Numbered from the stretch's first letter, positions 24,307 to 36,720 are shown. The stretch is DNA of 64,000 nt from Brachynemurus nebulosus (GCA_035578155.1 JAPWDM010000003.1:21664916-21728915), one strand, 5' to 3'. The notes: generated by a model from the letters alone, not told the origin. Numbers and translations are program-made.

Positions 24307-25120
24307 GTTTCCAATATCGTAAAATGTATGTAAATTCAAGCCATAAGCATTTAATTGATTGTTTTGTTCTAGTATACACAATCACTCCTACAAAGGATTC
24401 TTATACACATATGTATACAAATACCTAAATATAAATACAATACCGATACAGGCTCGTATTAGTAAGATTTTGTGTTTATAAAATTAAACAACACTTCTAG
24501 TAAGATATATACCATAAAGAATAATACATTATAAAGTGTAGTAGAGAAATATTACCGATATTCTGTCGAATTCTGTCACACTAACTAACTTTTCGATTCA
24601 ACTATCACTGTTGCACCAGTACAATTGATTGTCATTTTCAAAACATCATGTAACTTACGTCTAATTCTGTCTATAGTGATCAGCCAGAAAATCATATCGC
24701 TAATTGAGTCTAAAAAAGTAACATCTTGATGGAAAGAAATTTATCCCAAAAAGGGGAAGTTTTTCTTCAACTTAAATTCTTTTCATCTTAAATACTGAAA
24801 ATTTTTTAAGGTTTAGATTACTTGGTCTAATATCACTTACGAGTTACGACCATCTCCAGAGTTGAACTCTGAAGATGGTTGTAGAACTGAAAACACGTTA
24901 AGTTGTCAAATTAATTTGGATAGTGAAATTAGACGAAATAATCTAAAACATTAAACATTTTTCAACAATTTTCAGTCTCAACATTTTCTGCAGACTGTTA
25001 TTAAGTTAATCACTGGCTGACACTTGGATCATGTCCATAGAAGAATTTGCACTGAAATGACTTTAAATTTTTTATTCAAAATTTCGTTGAAAACATATTT
25101 AATATTAAAACTTCAATAAT
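24307..25120. other. Unassigned spacer
   Basis: About 800 bp without supported features. A weak inverted pair around CATCTCCAGAGTT and CTCTGAAGATG lies near 24850-24880. Confidence 0.4.
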
Positions 25121-25130
25121 GCATACATTT

Positions 25131-25595
25131 TAGTGATGAACAAAATTAGTCTTAGTCTTGCAGTCTTGTCTTGGTCTTGCATTCTTTGCAAGACCAAGAC
25201 CAAGACTATATATACCAAGAGCAAGATCAAGACCAAGACTATAAGTATGGCTGCAAGACCAATACCAAGACTCAAATGAGCAAGACCAAGACAATAGCAA
25301 GAAAAAAGCAAGACTCTTGCTAAATTATTTAAATAGTTTAAAAGTATAATTAATAGCGTAAAGAAAGAAAATTCTGATTTTAGAAGGAAAAAATTCGCTA
25401 ATAAAAAAATGCAAGAAAGTGTAAGATTCTTTAGCAATACCAAGACTAAGACCAATACCAAGACTGCATTTTGCAAGAACAAGACCAAGACTCAAGCTGC
25501 TCTAGCAAGACCAAGACCAAGGTTCTTAATGCAAGAACAAGACCAAGACCAAGACTGCCAAGTCTTGGTCTTGGTCTTGCATTTGCTCATCACTA
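25131..25595. mobile_element. hAT-type MITE, CAAGAC-array family, copy 2
   Basis: Ends are TAGTGATGAACAAA and, read inward, TAGTGATGAGCAAA. Flanking 8-mers ATACATTT (25123-25130) and ATACACTT (25596-25603) match at 7 of 8 bases. The interior has the same CAAGAC arrays and AT-rich core as copy 1 at 7887-8306. Length 465 bp. Confidence 0.82.
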
Positions 25596-25638
25596 ATACA
25601 CTTCAATGAAAAAGTAATGTTACAGACCGGGCAGTTTA

Positions 25639-25941
25639 GTGCAGCTAATAAATTATTCTGTCAAAATGAAAGAGAGTTTGTATAACCATTTGTTAGAAGC
25701 GACACATAATCGATCTGTTTATCATATAAATAGATTCATCAATTTTTTCTCAATGCGCTCTATAGTTCGTGTGACAGGAGTTTACGCGTTTATATATTTT
25801 GTTTATAAAACCAAATATATTTTGTTTATTAAAGCTGAAAACAACGTTAAATCAGCACAGTTAGTCAGTTTAAGTTTGAAACATCACCTGCGCCACAACA
25901 AGAACTTGTTTTGTCCAACTATATGTGTAGGTATTATGTAA
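25639..25941 (+). other. Unrecognised 100-codon open frame between two MITEs
   Basis: The frame opens before an ATG at 25666 and ends at TAA 25939-25941. The translation is rich in hydrophobic and basic residues, with a possible membrane-like stretch (V-Y-A-F-I-Y-F-V-Y). I do not recognise it. It lies exactly between a hAT MITE and a Tc1-like MITE, and composition is like the AT-rich background, so a chance frame is likely. Confidence 0.15.
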
Positions 25942-25944
25942 ATA

Positions 25945-26503
25945 CAGTTGATCCTTTTTTGTGCGGTGGAGGGGAGCGCATAAAAAAAATCGCACAAAAA
26001 AATATATTCAAAAATATCATAAATAGCTATAAAAAGTAAAGTTTGATCCAGATTGTACAAAAAACTTTTTTTATGCGGTTGGTTGGGACCGCATAAAAAA
26101 GTTTCATCGAAAAAACATCACTTAAAACGCTCAAAACTTAGAAATTTCCTTAGAAGTTGTTTTTATAAACAAGATAAAGCTTTAATTTAAACGTAGGAAC
26201 ATTTTATTTCCTTTTTATAATATTATGAAAATTTTGAAAAATGCATGTGTAAAAAAAATTAAATGATGCAATAATTTATGTTCTTATGCAATGTATTGAT
26301 TAAATGCTTAAAAGTCTTTAAAAAGTATTTTTATCAAAGAAAGTTATTATAGTAATTGTTTAAGTTTCTTACTGTCTCGTGATTTTGATTCATATTATGC
26401 ATTTTAATGGCCATTTTTTACAAACCGCATAAAATAAATCGCATAAAAAAAAATCGCACAAAAAACCGCACAAAAAAAGACGGTATAAAAAAGAGTTCAG
26501 CTG
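25945..26503. mobile_element. Tc1-like non-autonomous element with TGCGGT/TGCGAT motifs
   Basis: TA flanks both ends (25943-25944 and 26504-26505). Terminal inverted repeats are CAGTTGATCCTTTTTTGTGC (left) and CAGCTGAACTCTTTTTTATA (right, read inward). CAGT-type ends with TA duplications are common in Tc1-like elements. The words GTGCGGT, ATGCGGT and TGCGAT beside T-runs recur in both halves, in opposite orientation. Length 559 bp, no transposase. Confidence 0.7.
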
Positions 26504-26689
26504 TACTTAGCTATCAAAATTGTAAAATTTTATGAGGGGACATTTAATAAATAACGACAGCAGTAAACTAAAAATATGATTATCGTAACGTTCTTCTACT
26601 TACTAATGAAGTGGGAATTTTACAAACAAGGGAAATTTTTGTCAGTACATGTGTGATATAATCGCGTGTTTATAACAGAAATGATTGAA

Positions 26690-27000
26690 AACACAATTCC
26701 AGAATATTCTATTCGAAAAACAGCAAAGACATCGGAAAATAAATTTCACGATTTAATTGGTTATCAAAAAAGAAACCAAATTACGTCCTTGAACAAAAAT
26801 TCTAGAATGTTCTATTCGAGAATTAGCAAAAATATCGAAAAATCGACTTAATCATCAGAAGAATTCTTGAAAAAGAAGCTAAATGAAAATATTTATTAAA
26901 AGTTCCAGAACCGTCTATTCGGGAATAGGTAAAGAAATTGCCAGTATTTTTTCAAATAAACGTAACTCTATTGCTTTTAAGATACCACCTTTTAGCTTAA
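26690..27000 (+). repeat. 103-bp minisatellite, small array (about 3 units)
   Basis: The core phrase AGAATGTTCTATTCGAGAA or variants, with its leading TTCYAGAA, recurs with start points near 26696, 26799 and 26902, a spacing of exactly 103 bp. The units match the larger array at 33522-34260. Since 103 is not a multiple of three, the frames crossing it are not conserved coding. Confidence 0.75.
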
Positions 27001-28035
27001 CACGGGATGTCTATTCAGATCAATTTTGTAAGTGTTGTCGTCCATTCTCGAGCGAAGAGACAGAATTATATGACAACGTAACAGGTGTATGTGAGACAGC
27101 GAATACTGTTAATGTAAGTATTTGTATCGTACGTATGTACATATTTGGATAAAAGGTAAAATGTTGGTATATAAGGGGTTAAACGATACGATTTCCTATG
27201 GTGTTTTTCCTTTAAAAGCACAGTCAAACCAAACGGTGGCTGGCGAGCGAGCGTCGAATAGAGTACGGTGCACCTACGTACGAATACACCGTAGCTTTTA
27301 AATCTTACCCTTCTGTCTGTTCGTCTGCGGCCTCCATGCCCACGTTTCGTCCGGCTCCATCCCGTGAGCTGTAGATGACGACGACGATTTCACTTGATAT
27401 GCTTGTGTCTGTGTTTGTGTGTGTGTGTGTTTGTAACTCACCCACAATCGTTACTTCTTCATGTCTCTCTGGTAATGCTCCATGTAAAGTGAGCGATACA
27501 GTATAGAGTGTGAGAGACAACGAGTGTGTATGTTAAAACCAATCTCATTTGCATGGAGATGAGTCTGTCACATCCTTCTAAAAATGTGTATATTTTAAAT
27601 ATGAAAGTGATTTTGAGACAGTGGTTGTAGAACGTCAAACAATTTGGGGTACAAATTAATCTATCGCTTCGTTACTGTGCCTAACTAAGTTCTTAGTTAA
27701 TGAGATTATCTCTTATGATTTCTCTAAATCTTCTACCATCTTGCGTAAGTAGATTCTCTTCGAAGCTTTGCCAGAAACGCAGTACTGGTCTCTTCTAACG
27801 AAAAGATGCTTTCTGCTTTGCTTTTATATTTGTTTCTTTCTTATTAGAAGCCGAATTATTTTATGACAATAATGTTTCGAATAATATTATAGATGAGTAA
27901 CTCGATTAGAGGTTATTTCAAAAAAGGCGATACTAGGCAGACAGTATTTGTTGTTATAGCTCGACGCTACTTCTGATCAAAAATGGGACTTTTAAATATC
28001 CGATTGTTCGGCAAATTCTTTTTTTCAATTTTTAA
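27001..28035. other. Unassigned spacer, partly GC-richer at 27230-27500
   Basis: The 27230-27500 part has higher GC and a (GT)n run at about 27412-27431, but no supported frame. Confidence 0.4.
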
Positions 28036-28077
28036 TCGATAGCATTGGCACACGTTTAAATGTGCCAATGCTATCGA
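28036..28077. repeat. Perfect 17-bp hairpin
   Basis: TCGATAGCATTGGCACA (28036-28052) and TGTGCCAATGCTATCGA (28061-28077) pair perfectly around an 8-nt loop (CGTTTAAA). No oligo-T tail or gene context identifies it. Confidence 0.85.
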
Positions 28078-28331
28078 CTAGGCATCTCTCGAAAAAGCTC
28101 AAAAGAGTTTCAAATCAAAATTCCTGGAATTTCATATTCCAAATTTCATTATAATTTGCAACAAGTTACATTCATCCGCCGTATGTCTTGCCGTGTATTT
28201 TGTAATGTAATGCCACACCCGGTAAACGAAAATTTATATGTATTAAATTATAATGATATTTGGAATATGGAATTTATATTTGAAACTTTTTAGAGCTTTG
28301 TCGTCGTAGGTTTTTAAAACTTAATTATTTA

Positions 28332-28741
28332 AGGATGTTTGGGAGGTACAATCGGAACTAAAAGTACATGCAATTAGAAATTCGGGAATAATTGTGTTGT
28401 ATAACAAACTATGAGGTAAATAAATAGTTATCTTTTTTAAATAATAGCTATCACTACAACTGATTGTACAATACATCAAACTATAGCTCTCAGCTGACTA
28501 CAAGAGCTGAGTACATTCTGAGGATTTTTCGGAGGAATTTCAGAATGCTACGAGACGATTGAAAATTTAATAGAATTAATCATTTAAATTTCTATTATAA
28601 ACACGTGATAGCTATTATTTAACAAAGATAACTATTTATTTACCTCATAGTTTGTTATATAAAAATTGTTATACAACGCAATTATTCACGAATTTCTAAT
28701 TTCATGTACTTTTATCTCCGATTGTACCTCCCAAACATCCT
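28332..28741. mobile_element. TA-flanked fold-back MITE, arms ~130 bp
   Basis: TA lies at 28330-28331 and 28742-28743. The left arm starts AGGATGTTTGGGAGGTACAA and the right arm is its near complement; pairing continues for about 130 bp through AAACTATGAGGTAAATAAAT and AAATAATAGCTATCAC. The right arm has a small extra segment (ATAAAAATTGTTAT). TA duplications suggest a Tc1/mariner-type MITE. Confidence 0.75.
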
Positions 28742-28744
28742 TAA

Positions 28745-29254
28745 AAATTAGAGATTTGTTTGCCGTGAATTCTTAAAATTTTTTATTTGTAGACTGGAAA
28801 TCGTGAAATATCCAGAAAACGGCTGGACCAATGATTATCAAAAGTCTGGTTAAGAATAATCCCGTAATTATCAACTTTTAAATTGTTTTCTTTTTTTTTT
28901 AATTTTTAATTTTATTTTGATATTGGTAATCTCGGAATATCCTGGAAACGACTAAACCAATTTCCATCAAATTTGCTGGCTAGGAATGAAATTACCAGCT
29001 CCATGAAATCACCGCCATCAAATGGCCCTTACGTAAAGTCTTGTTGGTATGGGATTAAAAGTGTCTTTAAAGAGAACTTCTAATCTAAGCATATCTTAAT
29101 AAACGCTGACACGATTCCTAATTATTATATTCTTCTTTTCTAGTTTTTAGAAGCAAGGCTTCGCTAATAATACGTTTTAAAGTAGTTGAAATGTTAAAAA
29201 TGGTTGCCTTCTTTGAAGCGAAAATGAATACTTAATTGACTGAGGCAAGAGACT
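28745..29254. other. Unassigned spacer
   Basis: Holds two loosely similar phrases (GTGAAATATCCAGAAAACG near 28803 and CTCGGAATATCCTGGAAACG near 28931) suggesting a diverged tandem unit; otherwise nothing. Confidence 0.4.
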
Positions 29255-29405
29255 TGATATAGTATTTTACAATGTAAGTTCGGTAAGTTGCCTTTACTGG
29301 TCGAGAAAATGTTGCGAAAACGAGACCCGCAGGGTCGAGCTTTTGCAATTTTCGAGATCAGCAAAGGCACTTAACGCATCGTGTATTGTATAATATTTTT
29401 GCACG
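29255..29405. repeat. Long imperfect hairpin with 4-nt loop
   Basis: The stretch ending in GAAAACGAGACCC (to 29328) pairs with GGGTCGAGCTTTTGC (from 29333) across the loop GCAG. Pairing extends outward through TTGCCTTTACTGGTC / GATCAGCAAAGGCAC for about 45 nt and more loosely for another 25 nt. It could be a small MITE or a precursor-like hairpin. The outer parts are AT-rich. Confidence 0.6.
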
Positions 29406-29479
29406 ATCGATTTAAAATAATTAAAGAATAAAAATATATTAAATAAAAAATAAAATTACGATAATATAGGTGATATTTA

Positions 29480-30059
29480 TATGTTATGACATAGAATGCC
29501 ATGAATCTACTTAATAAATTTCTAACACTGACTGACTGACAGACAACGCACAGCCTAAACCGTTGGGTTTAGAAGAATGAAATTTTGCATAGGAGTTCCC
29601 AATGTAACGTAGGGGAACACTAAGAAAGGATTTTTGAAAATTCGCCCCCTAAGTAGGTTAAATAGGGAATGAAAATTTTTATGGAAAATCATCATTTTTG
29701 AAGTTAGATAATATATAAAAATATGTTACTATGACTATTCAAATAAATAATATTTTATACATTGACTGACAGACAACGCACAGCCTAAACTGTTGGGTTT
29801 AGATGGACGAAATTTAGCACAGAAGATATGGTGTTTAGGCTACAACTTATAAATAAAAGACAGTTGTGTATACGTTTCTGGAAATTCTTTCCCTTAAGGG
29901 GTTAAAACAGGAAATGAGAGTTCGTATGGGAAGTTCGTCATTTTTGAAATTAGAAACGTGGAAATTGGTATTTAGGCTTTTGAAAAATATTGAAAGTGAG
30001 CAATGAGTAACTAATAAAAAAATGTTGCCGATAGGAAATCCTATCGGGTATACGGCTAG
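29480..30059 (+). mobile_element. Helitron-like non-autonomous element with strong 3' hairpin
   Basis: The 3' end has CCGATAGG (30028-30035), loop AAAT and CCTATCGG (30040-30047), an 8-bp perfect stem, followed by GTATACGG and CTAG at 30056-30059, then T. A stem 8-12 nt before a terminal CTAG with T next is the standard Helitron 3' end. Two internal units begin with ACTGACAGACAACGCACAGC (about 29532 and 29764) and continue through GTTGGGTTTAGA. The 5' TC end was not fixed, so the start is approximate. No Rep/helicase coding is present. Confidence 0.65.
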
Positions 30060-30465
30060 TAAATGTTATAAATATTTATAGCAACTATAATACGAATCTT
30101 TGTAGTGATAATTGCCAACTATATTTGTAAATAAAATATTTAGTGTCAATATTTAATTGGCGTGAATATTTTTTTTAATTTTCTATTAAAAAAAATTGAG
30201 GAATATAGTTTGTTAAATAACAATTTATTAGTGAGAATAATGAAATTGATGAAACATTTTAATTTTGGCTGCAAATTTATTCTCGTAAAATGTAAGTAAG
30301 ATTATGTATACACAGAAAATTTCAATAATTGAATAACCTATTGAAATGTCTATAAGATATGAAAACTAATGGCAACAATACCTAAAAATAATGTGCAAAC
30401 TAGTGAAAATTCTTATATTAATCGCTTAGTTCTTTCAGTTCTTCAAATTGTATTTTTAATTTCAA

Positions 30466-31419
30466 CACAGAGAAAAAATTCCAGTAAAAATTACTGAGCT
30501 GCCTCCGGTAAACGAGTCTTAAGTGACCAGTCCGTAGGAAATTATTAAGCAAAAATATAAAAAATGCGTTTCAAACATTATTTTTTACGATTCATTTGAA
30601 AATTTTTCCTGTACACCTTAAGAATTTTTTTTATACAGCTGCGTAATTTTTCCTATACAGCTGCGTAAAATTCGATGGGGTAGTAAAATTTCAAGTGGAC
30701 ACCGGGAAAATTTACTTAATTTTTTGTAAAATTATACTGGACATAGAGTAATTTTTACTGAGTCGGTGTGTATTTCAGCACCACTGCATACCAAGTATTA
30801 CATAGAACGCATAGAACAGAATAAACAAAACAAGCACGCAACCACCACACAACCTTGAGGCCCAGAGAGCATGCGTGTTAGACAATACACGACTTACAGA
30901 CGCAGCAACCGTGGCAACCGTTGGTTCGTCAGTTGGCCAATAGCAATGATAGTGATTGGATGTTTATAAAGTGTTTTTTTTTTTTTTTTTTTTTATAATA
31001 AATTATTATTTAAGTATTTGATATGTTAATTGAAATATGTTTTTATACAAATTATTATAATGTGCTTATTGTTAAAAATTTTTATCATGTAATATTTCAA
31101 ATAAAGAATTTATATATTTTTTTCCACAAATAATAAAAAACCACAAAAATTTTTTTCTATATAAATAATTTGATTTTAATGCTTACCCTTCTATCAATAT
31201 CCTTTTAAACTATTTTAATTCAATTATTTATTAATAAATAAAAAAAAACCTTATTTATAAATAATACGGTAATTTTTACTGAGCTGTAGCGTAATTTAAA
31301 TTTTTACTATAAATTATCGTAGTTTTTACTTAGCCTGTCACTTATGTCCGCATTACCAGAGAGCTCAGTAATTTTTTACCAGAAATTTCAGTAAAAATTA
31401 CTGTATTTTTTTCTCAGTG
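30466..31419 (+). mobile_element. 954-bp TIR element with ACTGAG/CAGTAA motifs, copy 1
   Basis: The left end reads CACAGAGAAAAAATTCCAGT and the right end, read inward, CACTGAGAAAAAAATACAGT. AA follows and precedes the ends, which would fit a 2-bp duplication. CAGTAAAAATTACTG-like palindromes occur in both ends. A reversed copy of the whole element lies at 45836-46794. It has no long frame; a poly-T run lies at 30977-30994. The CACTG/CACAG ends with a 2-bp duplication do not let me settle the superfamily (a CMC-like group is one option). Confidence 0.75.
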
Positions 31420-32490
31420 AATATAAATAAATAATTACAATCATTTTTTAGCTAATTTCACTCACCGCACTCCTAATTCACTTACCGTGCACCTATTTTA
31501 TTTACCGCATTGTTATTTTTTGGTTTCCATGGATATAAACAAACGTTCGGGAAATGTAACTTACCGGCATTGTCAACAGCATCGGTAAATGCATGAAAAT
31601 ACACGATCGTGCAAAAAATATTTATCAAGTATGTGGCTTTCGTATTAGGTGCCATCTTCAGATTCATCTGATCCAGTAATACATTTAAAAAACTTTTTGA
31701 ATTAATTTTGTTTTCAAAGTCTACATTTGACTTCTCCTGCATTAGTTTTTATTAATCTTCCCATCCAAATATACTTAAATTGTATATTTTGTGTACATAT
31801 ATGTATATATTTAGGTGAGCTAAAGTAAAAGGTTAAACATATTGAAATGTTGAGAATCACAAAGCGTGTTATTCTCTTCAAAAAAAAAAAAGGAATAGAA
31901 AAAAAAACCGACAACCCATTGCAGGTATCCTGTACATATATCCCATATAGGTGTATGCTGGCAAACTAACCATTACATACTACTTTTGTATACAATATAT
32001 GGTAGCGCCAAGGTGGTATATATTTTAGACGAGCGATATACACTCGGTCCGTCACTATTCAGCTACGTGTACACGGAAAAGAACCTCACTGAACCATCAC
32101 CTCACTGAATCTCCACCGTATCTCTCCATAGGGTTGATTTGAAAGTGTTTCCATTGAAATAAAATATACACTTGTCAGGAAAAATCTGGAAACTTCTCTT
32201 TCATTTACGGCGTTACATCATTTTGAAATACCAAAAAGATGGTTTCATTAGAGAATTTTTCCTCTGTAACAAATAACATACATAATTATTATAAAAGTTT
32301 TAGAATGCATTATTTGTGACCTGGATAATCTGACTAAGAAACTACAGACAAAATTTTAAGTGAATCGGATGAAAATTGCTGAAGTTATCTTGCCCACCGG
32401 TTTTGCAAGCGCAGTTTTGGGAACATGTCAAGTTTCAGAACTTATCAATAACGCTGCCGAGTTATTTCTGGTAATATCAATGACCTGTAA
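31420..32490. other. Unassigned spacer
   Basis: About 1 kb without supported features. Confidence 0.45.
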
Positions 32491-32494
32491 TTTA

Positions 32495-32560
32495 CAAATA
32501 CCCCTGTCGCAGCATCCTGCATAACATAGCAAATTTCCGTTTATAAAAGTTAGTTTTTCT
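32495..32560 (+). repeat. Start motif of the ~120-bp tandem-unit family, solo
   Basis: ATACCCCTGTCGCAGCATCC followed by TGCATAACATAGCAAATTTCC matches the start of the arrays at 41640 and 47885, but here no 120-bp units follow. The next sequence belongs to the (TA)n-containing family. Confidence 0.6.
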
Positions 32561-32831
32561 CGGAAACTAGTTGACATAGAACAATAGTTTAAAGACATTT
32601 TTTATGTAATTTTTTTCCTCTTTTAAATGGTGTAAAAAAATTTCGCAAAAATTGTTGATTAAGTGGAAATTTTGGCAAAAAACTAATTTTTTGCAAGAAC
32701 AAAAACCATGTTGCTGGCATCCGACATGTCTGATTAACGAACTCGTCCAACGGTTTGGGACTTCCAATATTTTCACCAAATTTCGTAAACCTAGGACATT
32801 ATCGAGAGTTATCGTGCGGACACACACACAC

Positions 32832-33073
<242 letters not shown>

Positions 33074-33484
33074 AGAACTCCAATATAACGTACCGAGTGG
33101 CGGGGTACCCCTCTCACAGATTTGAAGACGTGAGATTGTATTTGTGTCAAGGTATACATAATCGTCAATTCAGGGGCGTAGCAAATTTATGTGAGGGTCT
33201 GAGAAGTTCCCATATTTTCTCACATACACACGTATAGCATTCACATATAGCCATAGGTACTTACACACAAATAAATACAATCAGTGTAAATATATACACA
33301 TTGACAACTATATATTATGAACTTGTTCAAAAATATTCAGATTCCTGTAACGTTTACAGTAAATTTATGTACACCAACAAACAATTACACCAATCTACAG
33401 ACATATAGGTACATATTATTTCACGTATATGCATACCTAGACAAATATGTGTGCATATACACATCGATTTCACGATTTGATTGA

Positions 33485-34260
33485 TTATGGAAAAAAAGCC
33501 AGATAACAAATGATGATAAAAGTTCCAGAATTTTCTATTCGAAAAATAGCAAAGATGTCGAAAAACCGACTTTACCATTTGATAGTCTACCAAAGAAGGG
33601 ACTAAACAGCGTAACTCAGCAAAAGTTCTAGAAAGTTCTATTCGGGATCTAGCAAAGATATCGGGAAACTAATTTCACCATCGAATTGGTCTACGAATAA
33701 AAGCATAAATAACAAAAATTTAGCAATGTTCTAGAATGTTCTATTCGAGAACTAGCAGAGATATCGGTAAACTAATTTCATCATCGAATTAGTCTTCGAA
33801 TAAAAGCATAAATAACAAAAATTTAACAATGTTCTAGAATGTTCTATTCGAGAACTAGTAAAAAAATCGGGAAACTAACTCCACCACCGAATTGGTCTTC
33901 GAATAAAAGCATAAATAACAAAAATTTAGCAATGTTCTAGAATGTTCTATTCGAGAACTAGCAAAGATATCGGTAAACTAATTTCACCATCGAATTGGTC
34001 TCCGAATAAAAGCATAAATAACAAAAATTTAGCAATATTCTAGAATGTTCTATTCGAGAACTACCAAAGATATCGGAAAACTGATTTCACCGTCGGATTT
34101 GTCGTCGAATGAAAGCCTGAATAACAAAAATGGAAAAATATTCTATAATGTTCTATTCGAGAATTAGCAAAAATATCAAAAAACCGATTTTATCACTCAT
34201 CTAATTATTAAATAAAAGATCAAATAGCGGAATTTAACAAGAGTTTAGATACTTTATTAA
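33485..34260 (+). repeat. 103-bp minisatellite, main array (7-8 units)
   Basis: The phrase GTTCTAGAATGTTCTATTCG or a variant starts at 33522, 33625, 33728, 33831, 33934, 34037 and 34140, and a decayed form at 34243: a constant 103-bp step. Units also share TATCGGTAAACTAATTTCA and CGAATAAAAGCATAAATAAC. Central units are more alike than the edges, as in arrays homogenised by unequal exchange. Confidence 0.9.
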
Positions 34261-34329
34261 AGGAAAATGTAAATATTATCTATACTTTTTTGCAATTGTA
34301 TACGTTGGCGTCAATTTATAACTAAAACT

Positions 34330-34765
34330 TTTGTATAGCACCACTATTTGACCTTTTTCGCCAAGGAGTATCTACTGATGAAGTCGCTTTCTCAATATTT
34401 TTGTTAGTTTCCGAATAGAATATTCGAGAACATTTCTTAAATTTCGTTATTTAGCATTTTCTTTGATGATCTATCTGATGCTAATGTTTATTTTTTTATA
34501 TCTATTCTAGGTTTCGAATAGAATGATCTAGAACTTTTGTCAAATTCTGCTATTCAACCATTTCTTTAATGACAAATCCCATAGTAAAGTTAGTTTTCCG
34601 ATATCTTTCCTAGTTTCCAAATTCTAAAACTATTATTAAATTCCACTGTTTGGTCTATATTTCAATTGTTTCCAATAGTGAAGTCGGTTTTTTAAAATTT
34701 TGACTGGTTTCTAAAAAGAGTATTCTAAAATTGTTGTCAAATTTTGCATTTTATCCATTTTTCTA
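34330..34765 (-). repeat. Inverted continuation of the 103-bp minisatellite
   Basis: In reverse orientation, TTTCCGAATAGAATATTCGA-type phrases occur with start points at 34411, 34514 and 34617, again 103 bp apart, with a decayed one near 34711. These units are more diverged than the forward array. Confidence 0.7.
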
Positions 34766-34979
34766 ATATACTTACATCTACAGTGTACAACAGTTGTGTA
34801 TACATATGTAAATATGTATTTAGCTGAAGACGTGTGTTCTTGTAAACATGCTTTTAAGTAAATGTATACGCGTGTGTATATCAATAATGAAATGCGTATG
34901 TGTTCGGATATTATGTTTCTTTATCCCCTTAAAAAAATTTTACTGACGGCCCTGGTGATCCGATATAACGTACTTCCCC

Positions 34980-35016
34980 TTATTTTGTACCGGCCAGTAC
35001 GTTATATTGGAGTTCC

Positions 35017-35098
<82 letters not shown>

Positions 35099-35230
35099 GT
35101 GTGTGTGTCCGCACGATAACTCTCGATAATGTCCTAGGTTTACGAAATTTGGTGAAAATATTGGAAGTCCCAAACCGTTGGACGAGTTCGTTAACCAGAC
35201 ATGTCGGATGCCAGCAACATGGTTTTTGTT

Positions 35231-35320
<90 letters not shown>

Positions 35321-35450
35321 TTTAGCGTATATTATTTTCGGTTTCTAGGGACCTCAAAACAAATTTCTGCCATGGTCCCGGGCTCAGGTCGCGTTATGAC
35401 AGTGGCTGTAATAGCTGAATTCCATTCTGGAAATTCGCTAAAACCTGTCC
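34980..35450 (-). repeat. (TA)n-containing dispersed family, copy C
   Basis: Reverse orientation relative to copy A. Two TA arrays (about 35019-35094 and 35233-35317 with a TTCTTA break) flank the CGCACGATAACTCTCG segment. It continues with AGGGACCTCAAAACAAATTT and ends GGAAATTCGCTAAAA near 35445, the complement of the start of copy A. Confidence 0.7.
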
Positions 35451-35459
35451 AGCAAGCTG

Positions 35460-35885
35460 AGAAACTTTAAAATGCTACGCGTAGCGGAACCCTTCACTTG
35501 AACTGCTTGAAGTCTCAGATATTAAATTCAAAACAATTTTTAAAATATTTCTGTAGTCATAATTCTTTTTGGATGTATTTCATTCTAGAGATGTTAATTC
35601 ATTATTTAAGAGAATTAAAAAGGGCAGATTTTGTAAGGACAAGTTATGTAACAACCCAGTTCCTAGAAATAAATAATGATGTAAAAATATAGTCTTCTGT
35701 GTCTTTTAATAGGGGCTGGAGTCTATATTGCAGAAATTCTAAAAAGTAACTTCTTAGATGTTCCATACAGGAGTAATTTTGTCAGTGCGTCCCGTAAAAT
35801 ATTTTTAAAAAAAATTTCCGTGTATCTCAAAATATGAGTCCGACTTTGATTTGCAATAACATTTCCTACAGTGGTTACCCCCATT
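35460..35885. other. Unassigned spacer
   Basis: No supported feature; a 64-codon AT-rich frame at 35498-35692 is not convincing. Confidence 0.4.
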
Positions 35886-35889
35886 ATAT

Positions 35890-35990
35890 ATCTACGGTAT
35901 CAACACACATCAAAAATAACCTTAGAAATATCTAGAATATAAAAAAAATTTAAATTTCGAATATAGAAAGATGTTAAACTTAATTACATT
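35890..35990 (+). repeat. Direct repeat, left copy (~95 bp)
   Basis: Starts TATCAACACACATCAAAAAT and runs through CTTAGAAATATCTAGAATAT. Matched at 36721-36820. Confidence 0.6.
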
Positions 35991-36204
35991 CTTACCTCTA
36001 GTTTTCGCCAAAATTACACATTTAGAAAATCTCCACAAACATGACTTTATTTGACGATAAAGTTTAAATGAAATCAAGCAAATCAAAAATCAAAAAATTC
36101 TAAAAAATTTTTTTAACATGTCGATGTATCAAACATTATTTTCAAGACAAATAATTAAATAAAATTAAAATAAAACTTTTCAGTTCAGATCCAACGAGAC
36201 AAAT

Positions 36205-36690
36205 AATAATAGTATATTGTACAATAAGTGGGAAAAGAGGCTTATTTCTCATGAATATTGTGCGATACCTCAGGACGGGTGCAACAATTCATATCAGTGA
36301 GAAATAAGCTTTTCCCACGTATTTTACACTATACTTTTTCTACGAGCACATTTTTTTTCGTAAAATTTAATATAAATAATTAAAATTTAAATAAGTATAG
36401 TACAATTTTTTTAAATTTATAATGCCAGTGTTAAGATGTTCAAATTTTGGCCAAAGCATACTTTGAAACTATGGAAACAATCATAAATAAGCAACTTACA
36501 TATTATGTATATTTTTAGAATTATTTATATAGATTATATTTTAAATTAACGACATAGTCAACCTTTTTATTATATTAAGCCGTGCGAAATAATTTCCCAC
36601 GCTATTTCCGCACGGTGTGGGCAATTGTTAATTTTTACATATAGTTAGCCGTGCGCGAAATGTTACTTTTAATACTAGGAGTAGAAAAAA
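36205..36690. repeat. Cluster of hairpins with GTGGGAAA and CCGTGCG stems
   Basis: AAGTGGGAAAAGAGGCTTAT near 36228 pairs with AATAAGCTTTTCCCAC near 36302, and TTATTTCTCA pairs with TGAGAAATAA. Further on, CCGTGCGAAATA (near 36582) pairs with TATTTCCGCACGG (near 36603), and another CCGTGCG lies near 36650. The arrangement suggests a decayed fold-back element. Confidence 0.5.
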
Positions 36691-36720
36691 TCAATTGTAA
36701 CAACCGTTTATTATATTAGA

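Noticed and set aside
26666..26851. 61-codon frame with repeated S-R-M-F-Y-S-R-like phrases
   Set aside because: It is generated by the 103-bp minisatellite; 103 is not a multiple of three, so the frame is not maintained between units.
33485..34260. CRISPR array
   Set aside because: The full 103-bp unit is repeated without unique spacers, the context is eukaryotic and there are no cas genes.
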